The notes: generated from the sequence alone by a model not told the origin. Positions 20,846 to 32,894 are shown, numbered from the stretch's first letter. The stretch: 64,000 nucleotides of DNA from Gammaproteobacteria bacterium (GCA_016882265.1 VGVB01000010.1:1-64000), one strand, 5' to 3'. Program-made: numbers and translations.

Positions 20846-21982
20846 TTGAAGAAGACGCTGTTCTGCCTGTTTGCCTTCGTGCTGGTGACCGTGCTGCCCG
20901 CCAGCGCGGCGACGCCGATTCCGCCAGCGCCGACGATCCCGGCACGCTCGTGGATCCTCATCGACGCCGCGAGCGGCCAGCCGCTCGCCCGCCACGCTGC
21001 CGACCAGCCGGTCGAACCGGCGAGCCTGACCAAGCTGATGACCGCCTACGCGGTGTTCGACGCGCTGCGCGACGGCAAACTGCGGCTCGACACGCTCGTG
21101 CCAATCAGCGAGCGGGCCTGGCGCGCGGAGGGTTCGCGGACGTTTCTCGACCTGAACTCGCGCGTGCCGGTCGAGGTGCTGCTGCAGGGCATGATCGTGC
21201 AGAGCGGCAACGATGCGAGCATCGCCCTGGCCGAGGCCGCGGCCGGCAGCGAGGACACCTTCGCCGCGCTGATGAACCAGTACGCGACGCAGCTCGGCAT
21301 GCGGGGTTCGCACTTCCAGAACGCCACCGGCCTGCCGGGCCCGCAGCATCGGGTCACCGCCGCCGACATGGCACGCCTCGCGCGCGCGATCGTGCGCGAA
21401 TTCCCCGAGTATTACCGCTGGTACTCGCAGCGCGAGTTCACCTGGAACAACATCCGGCAGGGCAACCGCAACGGCCTGCTGGATCGGGATCCGAGCGTGG
21501 ACGGCATGAAGACCGGCATGACCGATGCCGCCGGCTACTGCCTCGTATCCTCGGCGCGGCGTGACGGCATGCGCCTGATCGCGGTGGTCATGGGCACTGC
21601 GGGCGCGAGCGAGCGCGAGGATGCGAGCCTCGCCTTGCTGAACTGGGGCTTCAGTTTCCATGAATCGCGACACCTGCATGCCGCCGGCGACAAGCTCGCC
21701 GACGTACGCGTGTACCGGGCCCGCGGCGGGCGCGCCGCGCTCGGCCTGCGCGAGGACCTGGCGGTCGTGCTGCCGCGCGCCTCCACCGGTACTGTCGAGG
21801 TCAGGGTTGAGCCGGCCCCGAAGCTATTCGCGCCCCTGACCGTGCAGGACCAGGCCGGTACGGTGCGCGTGCTGCTGGACGGCAAACCGCTCACCGAGGC
21901 GGGCCTTTACCCGCTGGCCGATACGCCGACCGGCGGCTTCCTGCGCCGCCTCTGGGACACGATTTTGAGCTGGTTCGCATGA
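20846..21982 (+). CDS. dacA: D-alanyl-D-alanine carboxypeptidase (PBP5/6 type)
   Basis: A 378-residue low-molecular-weight PBP that removes the terminal D-Ala of peptidoglycan stem peptides. After a signal peptide (LFAFVLVTVLPASA) come the SxxK motif in PASLTKLMTAY (near residue 60), SGN in IVQSGNDASIALAE (near 120) and KTG in DGMKTGMTDAAGYC (near 225). The C-terminal PBP5 domain ends in an amphipathic helix (FLRRLWDTILSWFA) that anchors it to the outer face of the inner membrane. The start is TTG. The stop overlaps the next gene by 4 bp. Confidence 0.96.
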   Translation: MKKTLFCLFAFVLVTVLPASAATPIPPAPTIPARSWILIDAASGQPLARHAADQPVEPASLTKLMTAYAVFDALRDGKLRLDTLVPISERAWRAEGSRTFLDLNSRVPVEVLLQGMIVQSGNDASIALAEAAAGSEDTFAALMNQYATQLGMRGSHFQNATGLPGPQHRVTAADMARLARAIVREFPEYYRWYSQREFTWNNIRQGNRNGLLDRDPSVDGMKTGMTDAAGYCLVSSARRDGMRLIAVVMGTAGASEREDASLALLNWGFSFHESRHLHAAGDKLADVRVYRARGGRAALGLREDLAVVLPRASTGTVEVRVEPAPKLFAPLTVQDQAGTVRVLLDGKPLTEAGLYPLADTPTGGFLRRLWDTILSWFA

Positions 21983-22854
21983 CGCTGCCGCTGCCCGTCG
22001 TCTGGCTGGACGGTCGCCTGCTGCCGCTGGCCGAGGCGAAAATCTCGCCGCTCGACCGTGGCTTCCTGTTCGGCGACGGCGTCTATGAGGTACTGCCGAT
22101 CTACCGCGGCCGCGCCTACCGGCTCGATGCGCATCTCGAGCGGCTCGACCGCAGCCTGCGCGGCATCGGCATGGATCCGGTCCTGGACCGGGCCGGCTGG
22201 ATTGCCGTATTCAGCCAGCTCGTGCAGGCCAACGGCGGTGGCGATCAGTTGCTGTACGTACAGGTCACCCGCGGGGTCGAGCCTGAGCGCAACCATGTGC
22301 CGCAGCCCGGCACCCGGCCAACGGTGTTTGCCTGCGTCGCGCCGCTGCCGATGCCGGGGGCGGAAGTCCTCGAGCGCGGTACCCGCGCGGTGACCGCCGC
22401 CGACCTGCGTTGGGGCCGCTGCGACCTCAAGACGATCGCCTTGATCGGCAACGTGCTGGCCCGCTCGCAGGCCGCGACGGCCGGCGCCAGCGAAGCGATT
22501 CTGCTCCGCGACGGCTGGCTGACCGAAGGCAGCGCGAGCAGCGCGCACATCGTCGTCTCCGGCGAGCTGGTCACGCCGCCGCAATCGCAGCGCATCCTGC
22601 CAGGCACCACGCGCGGAGCCATCTTCGAGATCGCCGAACGGGCAGGCATCGCGCACCGCGAGCGGCCGGTATCCGAGTCCGAGCTGCGCGGCGCCGACGA
22701 GATCATCCTGGCTTCTGCCGGCGGCGGCATCCGGGCAGTCACGATGCTCGACGGTACGCCCATCAGCGACGGCCTGCCGGGCCCGATCTTTCGCCTTCTG
22801 TACGATGGCTTTCTGGCGACCCGGCTGGAGTTCTCGACCACCCTGCCCGCTTGA
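21979..22854 (+). CDS. dat: D-amino-acid aminotransferase, class IV fold
   Basis: A 291-residue PLP-dependent class IV aminotransferase. The start region PLDRGFLFGDGVYEVLPIY is typical. The Schiff-base Lys is in CDLKTIALIGNVLARSQA (near residue 150), and the phosphate cup is near residues 177-185 and 215-222. Its place directly after dacA, with a 4-bp overlap, is the standard position of D-alanine aminotransferase genes in gammaproteobacteria. It probably interconverts D-Ala and D-Glu for wall precursors. Branched-chain or aminodeoxychorismate specificity cannot be excluded from sequence alone. Confidence 0.88.
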   Translation: MTLPLPVVWLDGRLLPLAEAKISPLDRGFLFGDGVYEVLPIYRGRAYRLDAHLERLDRSLRGIGMDPVLDRAGWIAVFSQLVQANGGGDQLLYVQVTRGVEPERNHVPQPGTRPTVFACVAPLPMPGAEVLERGTRAVTAADLRWGRCDLKTIALIGNVLARSQAATAGASEAILLRDGWLTEGSASSAHIVVSGELVTPPQSQRILPGTTRGAIFEIAERAGIAHRERPVSESELRGADEIILASAGGGIRAVTMLDGTPISDGLPGPIFRLLYDGFLATRLEFSTTLPA

Positions 22855-22884
22855 TTCGGACACTGACGGGCCGAATGTAGCGCC

Positions 22885-22938
22885 AAAGCAACAGTCAGAG
22901 CGCCATCGGCTCTCTGAATTGGCCGGACCTGTTGCTTT
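22885..22938 (+). other. Nested inverted repeat in the leader between dat and the receptor gene
   Basis: AAAGCAACAG (22885-22894) is perfectly complementary to CTGTTGCTTT (22929-22938). Inside it, TCAGAG (22895-22900) pairs with CTCTGA (22912-22917). The 180-bp gap could form a two-level stem that ends dat transcription or shapes the receptor leader RNA. It does not match a riboswitch class I know. Confidence 0.5.
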
Positions 22939-23037
22939 CGTGGCCGAAAACCCAGAAACTGCCGCGCACCAAACCCATGCACCCGCCGGGTTGATTCATA
23001 AACGCGCAGTGGTTTTCCTGCGCCAGGGAGGGTCGTG

Positions 23038-25395
23038 ATGCGAATTCGTGATCTGTATCCGCATGGTCGGCGGTTGCCCGGCCTGTTCGTTGCTGCATCC
23101 GCGCTCGTGCTGGTGGTTCCGCCGGCCGCGGCGCAGCTCGAGGAAGTGGTCGTCACAGCGCAGAAGCGCGAAGAGAGCCTGCAGGAAGTCTCGGTCGCGA
23201 TCACTGCGGTCGGCGGGGAATTCATCCGCGACAACGACATCGCCCAGTTCGGCGAACTCGCCGAGACCACTCCGGGCATGGTGTTCAGCGCCTTCTCCGT
23301 GGGCCAGCCGGAAATCGCGATCCGCGGCATGTCCACCAAGGAAGACGGCGCCGCCGCCTCCGATGCGACCGTCGTTTCGGTCGATGGCGTCTACATTGCG
23401 GCCCGTACCGCTCAGGTGTTCGACATCTTCGACCTCGATCGCGTTGAGGTGCTGCGCGGACCGCAGAGCACGCTGTACGGCAAGAACACGGTCGCCGGAG
23501 CGATCAATTTCGTGACCGCGAAGGCCACCGCGGATACGGTCGTGCGCCTGCGCCAGACCGCGGGCAGTTACGGCCGCTTCGACACCGCCGGCCTGGTCTC
23601 CGGCAAGATCGCCGGGAACGTCTACGGCAAGTTCTCGTTCTCGCGTCGCAAGCACGATGGTTATCTGACCAACATCCTGCCGTCGTGGACCGACCCGAAC
23701 TCCGGCTTCGTCGTACAGAACCCGGAGTACGGCAGGCGCCAGGGCGAGAGCGACACCTTCAACTGGCGCGCACACCTGCGCTTCGAACCCAATGACCAGC
23801 TCGACCTGACGCTGATGCTCGACGGCGCCGATGACAAGAACGGTGCCACCAACCGCGAGCCCGTTGGCTCGATCGGGCCGCTGCATAACTGCGGCTGCGC
23901 CTCGGACCCGATCGCCGTCAACGTCGCGCTCGGCGGCGCCGGTAACCTGCACACGACGCTGGCCGAGACTGAGGGCTTCATGGACCGCGAGGTCCTCGGC
24001 GTCAGCCTGGTCAGCAACTATCGTTTCGACTTCGCGACCTGGACCAACACGGTGTCCTGGCGCGACAGCGACTTCGACTGGGCCGAGGATTCCGAGGGCC
24101 TGCCACCGTTCGCGCCGTGGATCGACCTGACCGGCGCTTCCGGTAACCCGGGGCCGCTGCTGAAGGCTGCGGCCAGCCGCGGCTTCACCTTTGACGTCAC
24201 CAACAGCGCGACCGAGGAGTCGAAGCAGTTCACCGTCGAGAGCCGGCTCGTGTCACCGGGCGGCGCGACCGTCGACTGGCTGGTCGGCCTGTTCTATTCG
24301 AGCGAGGACATTGAGCGGCGCGAAGGCTTCAACTTCCCGACCCTCGGCGGCACCGGTCCGAACGCCAATTCGAATTACAACTCCTTCCAGGATCTCGATG
24401 GCGAGAGCTGGGCGGCGTTCGCGCAGGCGACCTGGAACGCCACCGAGCGTTTCGCGCTGACCGGCGGCGTACGTTACTCGAACGATGACAAGACCTTCAC
24501 CGCCTCGAACCAGGCGATTTCCGGCATCCCGCTGCTGATCCGGGTGTTCAGCCCGGTGACGGCCTCGGAGAGCTGGAGCAGCGTGGACTGGCGCGTGGCG
24601 GCTGACTTCCGGGCGACCGAAAACATTCTGCTGTACGGCAGCATCGCGACCGGCTACAAGGCTGGCGGCTTCCCCGGCTCGCCGACCACGGCGCTCGCCG
24701 CGACGACGCCGTTCGACGAAGAAACGGTGACCAGCTACGAGCTCGGCATGAAGTCCGATCTGCTCGGACGGCGGCTGCGGCTCAACGTCGCGCTGTTCCA
24801 GACCGACATCGAAGATCTGCAGGTCACCCGCTTCTTCCAGCCGGCCACCTCCACGTTCGGCGAGTTCCTGACCGAGAACGCCGGCGAGGCGGAGTCGAAG
24901 GGCGCGGAGGTCGAGGTCACCTGGCAGGCGACCGACGCGTTGCGCTTCGGCGGCTCCTATACCTATCTCGATGCCAAGTTCACCAACTTCACCGGCCTGC
25001 CGTCACGCGAGCCGGACGGGACCGTTCTCGACCCGGCGGCGTTCAACGGCAAGCGGCTGCGCCAGTCGCCGGAGAACATGTACAACCTGTACGGCCAGTT
25101 CTCGGTCGACGCCGGCAACGGCAAGATCACGGCGCGGGTGGACTTCAGCCATACGGACGAGTACTTCTTCGACCCGTCCAACCACCCGATCACGGCGAGC
25201 TGGGCGCACGACATCTGGAACGCCCGCGTCGCTTACGAGACCAACGACGGCCGCTGGCGTTTCTCGCTGTGGGGCAAGAACCTCGGCGACGAACAGTACA
25301 TCACGCACCTGTTCACGCAGCGCGGCGGGCGTATCGCCTTCGCCCTGCCGGGCGACCCGCGCACCTGGGGTGTGACCGTCGACTACTCGCTCTGA
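23038..25395 (+). CDS. TonB-dependent outer-membrane receptor
   Basis: A 785-residue TonB-dependent receptor. A signal peptide ends at VPPAAAQ; the mature start [19 protein letters not shown] is the TonB-box and plug onset common in sphingomonad and Steroidobacter-like receptors. The plug spans about residues 40-165 ([19 protein letters not shown]), followed by a 22-strand barrel. The last residue is Leu (TVDYSL) rather than the usual Phe. GGGAGGG precedes the ATG by 5 nt; a GTG 3 bp upstream is the alternative. It sits where a ybeD-like gene is often found, between dat and lipB. The substrate is unknown. Its 3' end overlaps convergent lipB by 13 bp. Confidence 0.93.
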   Translation: MRIRDLYPHGRRLPGLFVAASALVLVVPPAAAQLEEVVVTAQKREESLQEVSVAITAVGGEFIRDNDIAQFGELAETTPGMVFSAFSVGQPEIAIRGMSTKEDGAAASDATVVSVDGVYIAARTAQVFDIFDLDRVEVLRGPQSTLYGKNTVAGAINFVTAKATADTVVRLRQTAGSYGRFDTAGLVSGKIAGNVYGKFSFSRRKHDGYLTNILPSWTDPNSGFVVQNPEYGRRQGESDTFNWRAHLRFEPNDQLDLTLMLDGADDKNGATNREPVGSIGPLHNCGCASDPIAVNVALGGAGNLHTTLAETEGFMDREVLGVSLVSNYRFDFATWTNTVSWRDSDFDWAEDSEGLPPFAPWIDLTGASGNPGPLLKAAASRGFTFDVTNSATEESKQFTVESRLVSPGGATVDWLVGLFYSSEDIERREGFNFPTLGGTGPNANSNYNSFQDLDGESWAAFAQATWNATERFALTGGVRYSNDDKTFTASNQAISGIPLLIRVFSPVTASESWSSVDWRVAADFRATENILLYGSIATGYKAGGFPGSPTTALAATTPFDEETVTSYELGMKSDLLGRRLRLNVALFQTDIEDLQVTRFFQPATSTFGEFLTENAGEAESKGAEVEVTWQATDALRFGGSYTYLDAKFTNFTGLPSREPDGTVLDPAAFNGKRLRQSPENMYNLYGQFSVDAGNGKITARVDFSHTDEYFFDPSNHPITASWAHDIWNARVAYETNDGRWRFSLWGKNLGDEQYITHLFTQRGGRIAFALPGDPRTWGVTVDYSL

Positions 25396-26042
25396 CTCAG
25401 GTCAGCCCTGGGACCGGACCAGTTCCGGTCCCAGGGCAGGCCGAGCCGCTCGCATAACAGCGGCGCAAGCTCCGCAGCCACGCCGCGGACGCTGGCCGTC
25501 ACGCCGAGGTCGGCGAGCTGCGTCATTTCGAGCCCCGCATAGCCGCAGGGATTGATGCGCTGGAACGGCGCGAGGTCCATCGCCACGTTCAGCGACAGGC
25601 CGTGAAAGCTGCAGCCGCGGCGGATCCGCAGGCCGACGCTGGCCAGTTTGCGCGCGCCGACGTAGACGCCGGGCGCCGCGCGGGAGCCGGCGGCGGCGAT
25701 ACCATATTGCTCCGCAAGTGCCATCACGGATTCCTCCAGCGCGATGACGAGGTCGCGCACGCCGAGGCGCAGCCGGCGCAGATCGAGGAGTGGATAGACG
25801 ACGAGCTGTCCCGGACCGTGATAGGTCACCTGACCGCCGCGGTCGATGCGCACGACCGGGATGTCGCCCGGCGCCAGCAGGTGCTCGGCGCGGCCGCTGA
25901 CGCCCAGCGTGAACACCGGCCGGTGTTCCAGGAACCAGATCTCATCCGGCGTGTCCGGCCCGCGCGCCGCGGTGAAGTCCTGCATCTCCCGCCAGACGGG
26001 CTCGTAGTCGCTGCGCCCGCGCCAGCGGCAGAGAACGGTCAT
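25383..26042 (-). CDS. lipB: Octanoyl-ACP:protein transferase
   Basis: A 219-residue LipB that moves octanoyl from ACP to the lipoyl domains of 2-oxoacid dehydrogenases and GcvH. The substrate-binding block [20 protein letters not shown] is near residues 70-89. The catalytic Lys is in [16 protein letters not shown] (near 132), and the catalytic Cys is in [16 protein letters not shown] (near 172). The frame is open 72 codons upstream, but similarity starts at the ATG at 26042, overlapping the OsmC-like gene by 4 bp. The end overlaps the receptor gene, leaving no room for a terminator between them. Confidence 0.95.
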   Translation of the reverse strand: MTVLCRWRGRSDYEPVWREMQDFTAARGPDTPDEIWFLEHRPVFTLGVSGRAEHLLAPGDIPVVRIDRGGQVTYHGPGQLVVYPLLDLRRLRLGVRDLVIALEESVMALAEQYGIAAAGSRAAPGVYVGARKLASVGLRIRRGCSFHGLSLNVAMDLAPFQRINPCGYAGLEMTQLADLGVTASVRGVAAELAPLLCERLGLPWDRNWSGPRADLSQSE

Positions 26043-26476
26043 CCCTCGGTCACGACCTCGCACTCGAGATGGCGCTCGGCACTCAGCGAGTTCGAGATCA
26101 GGCAGATCTTCTCGGCCTTCTCGAGCAGCAGGCGCGCGCGGTCCTGGTCGGCACCGGCCGGCACGACGAGGCGCGCGCGGGTGTCGAAGCGCGTGAAACG
26201 ACCGCCGCCGTCGGCGCGCTCGAGCAGCCCCTGCACCTCGGCCGAGAGCGTCCGCCATTCGAGCTTCGAGGCCCGCGCCACGGCGCGGAAGCTCAGGATG
26301 AAGCAGTCGCCGACCGCGGCGGTCAGCAGCGTCTCCGGTGACCAGTAGCCGGGCGGTCCGTCGAATTCCGGCGGCGGCATTGTGCTGAGTTCCGGCAGGT
26401 CACTGCCGCTGATCCGGACCTCGCCCTCCGCCGCGGCGCTGGCCGCAATCTGGTAACGATGGGGATACGGATGCAT
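26039..26476 (-). CDS. OsmC-like peroxidase/redox protein
   Basis: A 145-residue OsmC-family protein. The first Cys is in [16 protein letters not shown] (near residue 54), and the second is in [13 protein letters not shown] (near 119), the pair used by OsmC/Ohr to reduce organic peroxides with lipoylated or thiol donors. It begins [12 protein letters not shown], typical of short OsmC proteins. It is inserted between lipA and lipB with 1-nt and 4-bp overlaps, so all three are likely co-translated. Since Ohr/OsmC enzymes can take electrons from lipoylated proteins, the placement in the lipoate operon may be functional; this is an inference. Confidence 0.88.
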   Translation of the reverse strand: MHPYPHRYQIAASAAAEGEVRISGSDLPELSTMPPPEFDGPPGYWSPETLLTAAVGDCFILSFRAVARASKLEWRTLSAEVQGLLERADGGGRFTRFDTRARLVVPAGADQDRARLLLEKAEKICLISNSLSAERHLECEVVTEG

Positions 26477-27510
26477 CAGACGGTCGCCTGGCCGCCGGTT
26501 CCGGCCGGCAGGCCGCAGTTGTTCCGTTCCAGGGCGCGTTCGGCCCGGTAACTCGAGCGCACCAGCGGCCCGGCCACGCATTCGAGGAAGCCGCGCGCCA
26601 GCGCCGCGTCACGATAGCGCGCGAACTCCTCGGGCGTGACCCAGCGCTCCACCGGCAGGTGGCGGGCCGTCGGCCGCAGGTACTGGCCGAGCGTCAGCAG
26701 CTCGACTCCGGCCGCGCGCAACTCGTCCATGGTCGTCAGGATCTCGGCGTCGGTCTCGCCGAGACCGAGCATCAGACCGGTCTTGGTCAGCACCTCCGGC
26801 CGATGCCGCTGCGCGTGCGCGAGCACAGCGAGCGTCTGGCCGTAGCCGGCGCGCGCATCGCGCACCTCGTGGGTCAGGCGCGCGACGGTCTCGAGGTTCT
26901 GGGCGAACACCGCGATGCCGGAATCGACGACGGTCGCGACGTCGGCCTCGACCCCGGCGAAATCCGGGGTCAGCGCCTCGATCACGGTCGCTGGTGCCGC
27001 GGCCCGGATCGCGCGCACGCAGGCGGCGAAATGCGCCGCGCCGCCATCCGCCAGATCGTCGCGATTGACCGAGGTCAGCACGACATAGGACAGCTTCATC
27101 AGTGCCACCGTGCGGGCCGCGTTCGCCGGTTCCTCCGCATCGAGCCAGCCGCGCGGGTTGCCGGTATCGACGGCGCAGAAGCGGCAGGCGCGCGTGCAGA
27201 CGGAGCCCATCAGCATCAGCGTCGCAGTGCCGGCGTTCCAGCATTCGCCGATGTTCGGGCAGTGGGCCTCCTCGCAGACGGTACTGAGCCGGTGCTCGCG
27301 CACGATCGCCCGCACCGACTCAAATCGCTGCCCGGCCGGCAGCGGCGCACGCAGCCAGCGCGGCTTGCCGCCCGGTACGCGCGCGGGCTGGCCGGCGGTA
27401 CGCTTGATGCCGTCGCGGATCGCGTGGAAGCCCTGCGGCGTGCGATATTTCTCGCCGCTCACGACCGGCGCACAAGGCTCGGCGCAGGCACAGGACTCAG
27501 GCTCGCTCAT
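26476..27510 (-). CDS. lipA: Lipoyl synthase (radical SAM)
   Basis: A 344-residue lipoyl synthase that inserts two sulfurs into octanoyl-protein. The auxiliary cluster motif is [12 protein letters not shown] (near residues 79-90). The radical SAM motif is CTRACRFC (near 105-112), and the C-terminal cluster Ser lies in LVRSSYRAE. It has a 25-residue N-terminal extension with CACAEPC, possibly metal-binding but not a known motif. It shares 1 nt with the OsmC-like gene that separates it from lipB. The operon reads lipA-osmC-lipB on the minus strand. Confidence 0.96.
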   Translation of the reverse strand: MSEPESCACAEPCAPVVSGEKYRTPQGFHAIRDGIKRTAGQPARVPGGKPRWLRAPLPAGQRFESVRAIVREHRLSTVCEEAHCPNIGECWNAGTATLMLMGSVCTRACRFCAVDTGNPRGWLDAEEPANAARTVALMKLSYVVLTSVNRDDLADGGAAHFAACVRAIRAAAPATVIEALTPDFAGVEADVATVVDSGIAVFAQNLETVARLTHEVRDARAGYGQTLAVLAHAQRHRPEVLTKTGLMLGLGETDAEILTTMDELRAAGVELLTLGQYLRPTARHLPVERWVTPEEFARYRDAALARGFLECVAGPLVRSSYRAERALERNNCGLPAGTGGQATV

Positions 27511-27540
27511 CGCGCGGTCCGCAGGGGCTGGGCCGCCATT

Positions 27541-29270
<1,730 letters not shown>

Positions 29271-29298
29271 GCGGATGGGACGGCCCGGCCGCGCGCAT

Positions 29299-29304
29299 TA
29301 TAGA
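29299..29304 (+). promoter_or_regulatory. Candidate -10 of the lptD operon
   Basis: TATAGA in the context GCATTATAGAC lies 40 nt before the GTG at 29344. It makes upstream in-frame starts for lptD (29191, 29269) unlikely. Confidence 0.45.
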
Positions 29305-29343
29305 CTTGCCACCGGATCCCTCATCACGGCGACCCGGCCCCGC

Positions 29344-31563
29344 GTGCGTTTCCCAAGCCCTTCTATCCTCCCGGCGCTGCTTCTGGCCACGACCATCGCG
29401 CCGGCCGCCGCGCAGGAGTGCCGCTGGCCGAGCCTGATCGACCAGCCCGCCGGCAGCGAAACAGCGCCGGCGACCGGCACCGAAGCCGCGGCTGGCGAGC
29501 CGCCGTTCGAGATCACTAGCGCCGGAGCCGAGGTCAGCCGCGCCGGCGATGCCAGCATCAGCGGCGACGTCGTGGTGCGTCAGGGCGCGCGCGAATTGCG
29601 GGCGGAATCGGTCGCCTACGAGGCCGCTACGGAACGGTTCTCCGTGCAGGGCGCCGTCGAGTACGTTGCTCCCGACCTGCGGCTGAAGGCCGGCGGCGGC
29701 ACCTGGAGCACGGATGGCGGCGGCCGGTTCGACGATACTGAATTCGAGCTGCCGGCGCGTCCGGCGCGCGGTGCTGCCGAGACACTGGCCGTATCACCGG
29801 ACAGCAGGCTGTCGCTGCGCGGGGTCGGTTACACGACCTGCCCGCTCGGCAACGAGGACTGGTTCCTGCGCGCGGCGGCGATCGACATCGACCAGCGCCG
29901 CCAGCTCGGCACCGGTCGCAACGTGCGGGTCGAACTCAAGGGCGTGCCGATCCTGTACCTGCCGTGGCTCTCGTTCCCGGTCGGCAGCGCGCGCAAGTCA
30001 GGTTTCCTGTTCCCGTCCTTCGGCACTTCGGAAAAGAACGGCTTCGATCTGGGCATACCGTACTACTTCAACCTGGCACCGCAACGCGACCTGGTACTGA
30101 CGCCGCGGATCCTGACCAGCCGCGGACTCGGCCTCGACGGTCGCTTCCGTTACCTGACCACGCGCAGCGGAGGTCGCCTCGATTTCCAGTTCCTGCCGAG
30201 CGACCGCGAGGCCGACCGCGACCGCAGTTACGCCAGTTTCCGGCACCGCACCGACTTCGGTCCGGCGCTGCGACTCGAAGTCGATGCGGCTCACGCGAGC
30301 GATGGCGCCTGGTTCGAAGACTTCGGCCTCGGCCCGGACGGCACGACGGTCATGTTTCTCGAGCGCCGGCTCAGCCTCGGCTGGCTCGGGCACGGCTGGC
30401 GGCTCGACGGCCGCGTGCAGCACTTCCAGACCATCGACCGCACGATCACGGATGCCGAGCGTCCGTATGCGCGGTTGCCGCAACTCCTGTTTGCGGGCGG
30501 CTGGCCGCTCGCTGGCGGCGCAATCGCGGCCGGGCTCGAGGGTGAGGTCGTGTGGTTCGAACGGGATACCGGCGTGACCGGACTCCGCTTCGACCTGGCG
30601 CCGCGCCTCGCCTGGCCGTTGCGCGGAGCCGGCTGGCATGTCGAACCCAGCGCAAGCTGGCGCTACACGGGCTGGGAACTCGAGGACGCGGCGCCGGCGA
30701 CCGATGCCTCACCACGGCGCTCGGCGCCGATGCTGGCGCTGGATACCGGGCTCGTGTTCGAGCGCACCGCTCATCGCGGCCGGCTGGTGCAGACGATGGA
30801 ACCGCGCCTGCGTTACGTCTGGATTCCGTACCGCGACCAGGACGGGCTGCCGTTGTTCGACACGGGGCTGCCGGATCTCGACGTGCTGCAGCTCTTTCGC
30901 GTCAATCGCTACGTCGGCGCGGACCGACTCGGTGATGCCAACGAACTGGCGGTGGGCCTGACGACGCGGCTGCTGAACGCCGGCGACGGCTCGCGCTTCC
31001 TGACCGCGACCATCGGCCAGCGCTTCCTGTTCGAGCGCCCGCGCGTGCGCCTGCCGGGCGAGCGGCCCGAGACCCGCCATGCCTCGAATCTGGTCGGCGA
31101 GATCGAAGCCGGTCCATGGCGGAACTGGAGCGTGCGCGTCGCGATGGAATGGGACCGGCAGGCCGCGAACACCGTGCGCGGCCAGGCCGGCATCCAGTAC
31201 CGGCCGCGCGCCGACACGGTCGTGAATGTCGGCTACCGCTACCGCGAGGGCCTGCTCGAGCAGTGGGAGTCCTCGGCGGCCTGGCGCCTGAACCCGCGCT
31301 GGCAGCTTTTCGCGCGCCAGGTCTGGTCGCTGCGCTCCAGCCATTCGATCGACCGTTTCGCCGGGATCGAGTACGGAAGCTGCTGCTGGCGAATCCGGCT
31401 CGTCGGCAGGCGCTACCTCTCCAACCGGACCGGCCAGCAGGACACGGCGGTGCTGCTGCAACTGGAACTCAAGGGCCTGTCCTCGGTCGAATCCGGCGAC
31501 GAGACTTTCCTGCGCCGCAGCATTCGTGGATACTCCGCCGACTCCATCGTTTCCCTACCCTGA
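29344..31563 (+). CDS. lptD: LPS assembly outer-membrane protein LptD
   Basis: A 739-residue LPS-assembly barrel (E. coli LptD has 784). The GTG start gives a clean signal peptide (ILPALLLATTIAPAAAQ); the frame is open 51 codons further upstream but a -10-like element lies in between. The N-terminal LptA-like jellyroll occupies about residues 45-150. The four Cys of the family are visible: QECRW after the signal, YTTCPLGNEDW (near 165), and the adjacent pair in YGSCCWRIRLVG near the C-terminus. These form the interdomain disulfides in E. coli. SurA, its chaperone, is encoded 12 bp downstream. Confidence 0.95.
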   Translation: MRFPSPSILPALLLATTIAPAAAQECRWPSLIDQPAGSETAPATGTEAAAGEPPFEITSAGAEVSRAGDASISGDVVVRQGARELRAESVAYEAATERFSVQGAVEYVAPDLRLKAGGGTWSTDGGGRFDDTEFELPARPARGAAETLAVSPDSRLSLRGVGYTTCPLGNEDWFLRAAAIDIDQRRQLGTGRNVRVELKGVPILYLPWLSFPVGSARKSGFLFPSFGTSEKNGFDLGIPYYFNLAPQRDLVLTPRILTSRGLGLDGRFRYLTTRSGGRLDFQFLPSDREADRDRSYASFRHRTDFGPALRLEVDAAHASDGAWFEDFGLGPDGTTVMFLERRLSLGWLGHGWRLDGRVQHFQTIDRTITDAERPYARLPQLLFAGGWPLAGGAIAAGLEGEVVWFERDTGVTGLRFDLAPRLAWPLRGAGWHVEPSASWRYTGWELEDAAPATDASPRRSAPMLALDTGLVFERTAHRGRLVQTMEPRLRYVWIPYRDQDGLPLFDTGLPDLDVLQLFRVNRYVGADRLGDANELAVGLTTRLLNAGDGSRFLTATIGQRFLFERPRVRLPGERPETRHASNLVGEIEAGPWRNWSVRVAMEWDRQAANTVRGQAGIQYRPRADTVVNVGYRYREGLLEQWESSAAWRLNPRWQLFARQVWSLRSSHSIDRFAGIEYGSCCWRIRLVGRRYLSNRTGQQDTAVLLQLELKGLSSVESGDETFLRRSIRGYSADSIVSLP

Positions 31564-31575
31564 CCTGGTCCCCTC

Positions 31576-32877
31576 ATGATCCGTGTCCTTCTCTGCCTGA
31601 CCGCCCTGCTCTGTGCCGGCTCCGCCCTGGCGCAGACCCGCGAGCTGTCCAGCCGCGGCACACCGCTCGACCGCGTGGTTGCCGTCGTCAACGACGGCGT
31701 CGTGCTGCAGAGCCAGCTCGACAGCCAGATCCGCGCGATCCTCGAACGGCTGCGCGGCCAGGACGCGCAGCTCCCGCCGCGCGAAGTGCTGCACCAGCAG
31801 GTACTCGAGCGGCTGGTGCTGCAGGAGATCCAGGCCCAGCGGGCTGAACGGCTCGGCATCCGGGTCGCCGATGAGACCCTGAACGAGGCACTGCGCGAGG
31901 TGGCGGTGCGCAACAACGTGGCCTTCGAGCAGATGCCGGCGGTGCTCGCCGCGCAGGGTCTCGACTACGCCACCTACCGCGAGGAGATGCGCCGGGAGAT
32001 CGCGCTGACGCTGCTGCGCCAGCGCGATGTCTATGGCCGTATCTACGTGTCGCCGCGCGAGCTCGAGCAGGCGGTGCAGCGCCAGGCGCTGCAGCCGGAC
32101 AGCAGTACCGAATTCGATGTCTCGCACATTCTGCTGTCGGTGCCCGAGTCCGCGACCGCCGACCAGGCCGCGCGCATCGAGGCGCTGGCGAACGAACTCC
32201 ACGCCCGCGCCGCCGCCGGCGATGACTTCGGCCAGCTCGCGCTCACGTATTCGCAGGCCCAGTCAGCGCTGGAGCGCGGCAAGCTGGGCTGGCGGCAGCT
32301 CGGCCAGTTGCCGCAGTTCATCGCCGAGCTGATCGCCACGATGCAGCCCGGTCAGGTCAGCCGGCCGGTGCGCACGCCGACCGGCTTTCACATGGTGCGC
32401 CTCGACAGCACGCGCGGCGGCAGCGGACCGATGGTGGTCGAGCAGATCAACGCCCGGCACATCCTGCTGCGCCCGAACGAGGTGCAGGACGATGCGACTA
32501 CGCGCCAGCGCCTGGACACGCTGCGCGAGCGCGTCCAGGCCGGCGAGGATTTCGCGGCGCTGGCGAGCGTCACGTCGGAGGATCCGGGCTCCGCGAGCCG
32601 CGGCGGCGACCTCGGCTGGAGCGCGCCTGGCACCTTCGACCCGAAGTTCGAGGAGGTGCTGGCGGGGCTCGAACCGAACCAGATCAGCGAGCCGTTCCGC
32701 ACGCAGTTCGGCTGGCACATCGTGCAGATGCTGGGACGGCGCTCCCACGACCAGAGCGACGAGGTGCGGCGCCAGCGCATCTTCACCGCGCTGCGCGAGA
32801 GCAAGGTCGATGAGGAGACCGAGCTGTGGCTGCGCCGGCTGCGCGACGAGGCCTACGTCGAGGTGCTCCACCCCTGA
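31576..32877 (+). CDS. surA: Periplasmic chaperone and peptidyl-prolyl isomerase SurA
   Basis: A 433-residue SurA. A signal peptide (VLLCLTALLCAGSALAQ) is followed by the N-terminal chaperone region with VVAVVNDGVVLQSQLD. Two parvulin domains follow: the first near residues 175-275 (FDVSHILLSVPE, GFHMVRLDS) and the second near 285-385 (NARHILLRPNE, FGWHIVQMLG). A C-terminal helix (EVRRQRIFTALRESKVDEE) completes the chaperone core. It assists outer-membrane proteins such as LptD. The gene lies directly after lptD and before pdxA, the usual gammaproteobacterial order. Confidence 0.96.
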   Translation: MIRVLLCLTALLCAGSALAQTRELSSRGTPLDRVVAVVNDGVVLQSQLDSQIRAILERLRGQDAQLPPREVLHQQVLERLVLQEIQAQRAERLGIRVADETLNEALREVAVRNNVAFEQMPAVLAAQGLDYATYREEMRREIALTLLRQRDVYGRIYVSPRELEQAVQRQALQPDSSTEFDVSHILLSVPESATADQAARIEALANELHARAAAGDDFGQLALTYSQAQSALERGKLGWRQLGQLPQFIAELIATMQPGQVSRPVRTPTGFHMVRLDSTRGGSGPMVVEQINARHILLRPNEVQDDATTRQRLDTLRERVQAGEDFAALASVTSEDPGSASRGGDLGWSAPGTFDPKFEEVLAGLEPNQISEPFRTQFGWHIVQMLGRRSHDQSDEVRRQRIFTALRESKVDEETELWLRRLRDEAYVEVLHP

Positions 32878-32894
32878 ACGGGGGCAGCGTTATC

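Noticed and set aside
22885..22938. Cobalamin or TPP riboswitch before the TonB receptor
   Set aside because: The conserved boxes of these riboswitches are missing; only simple dyads are present.
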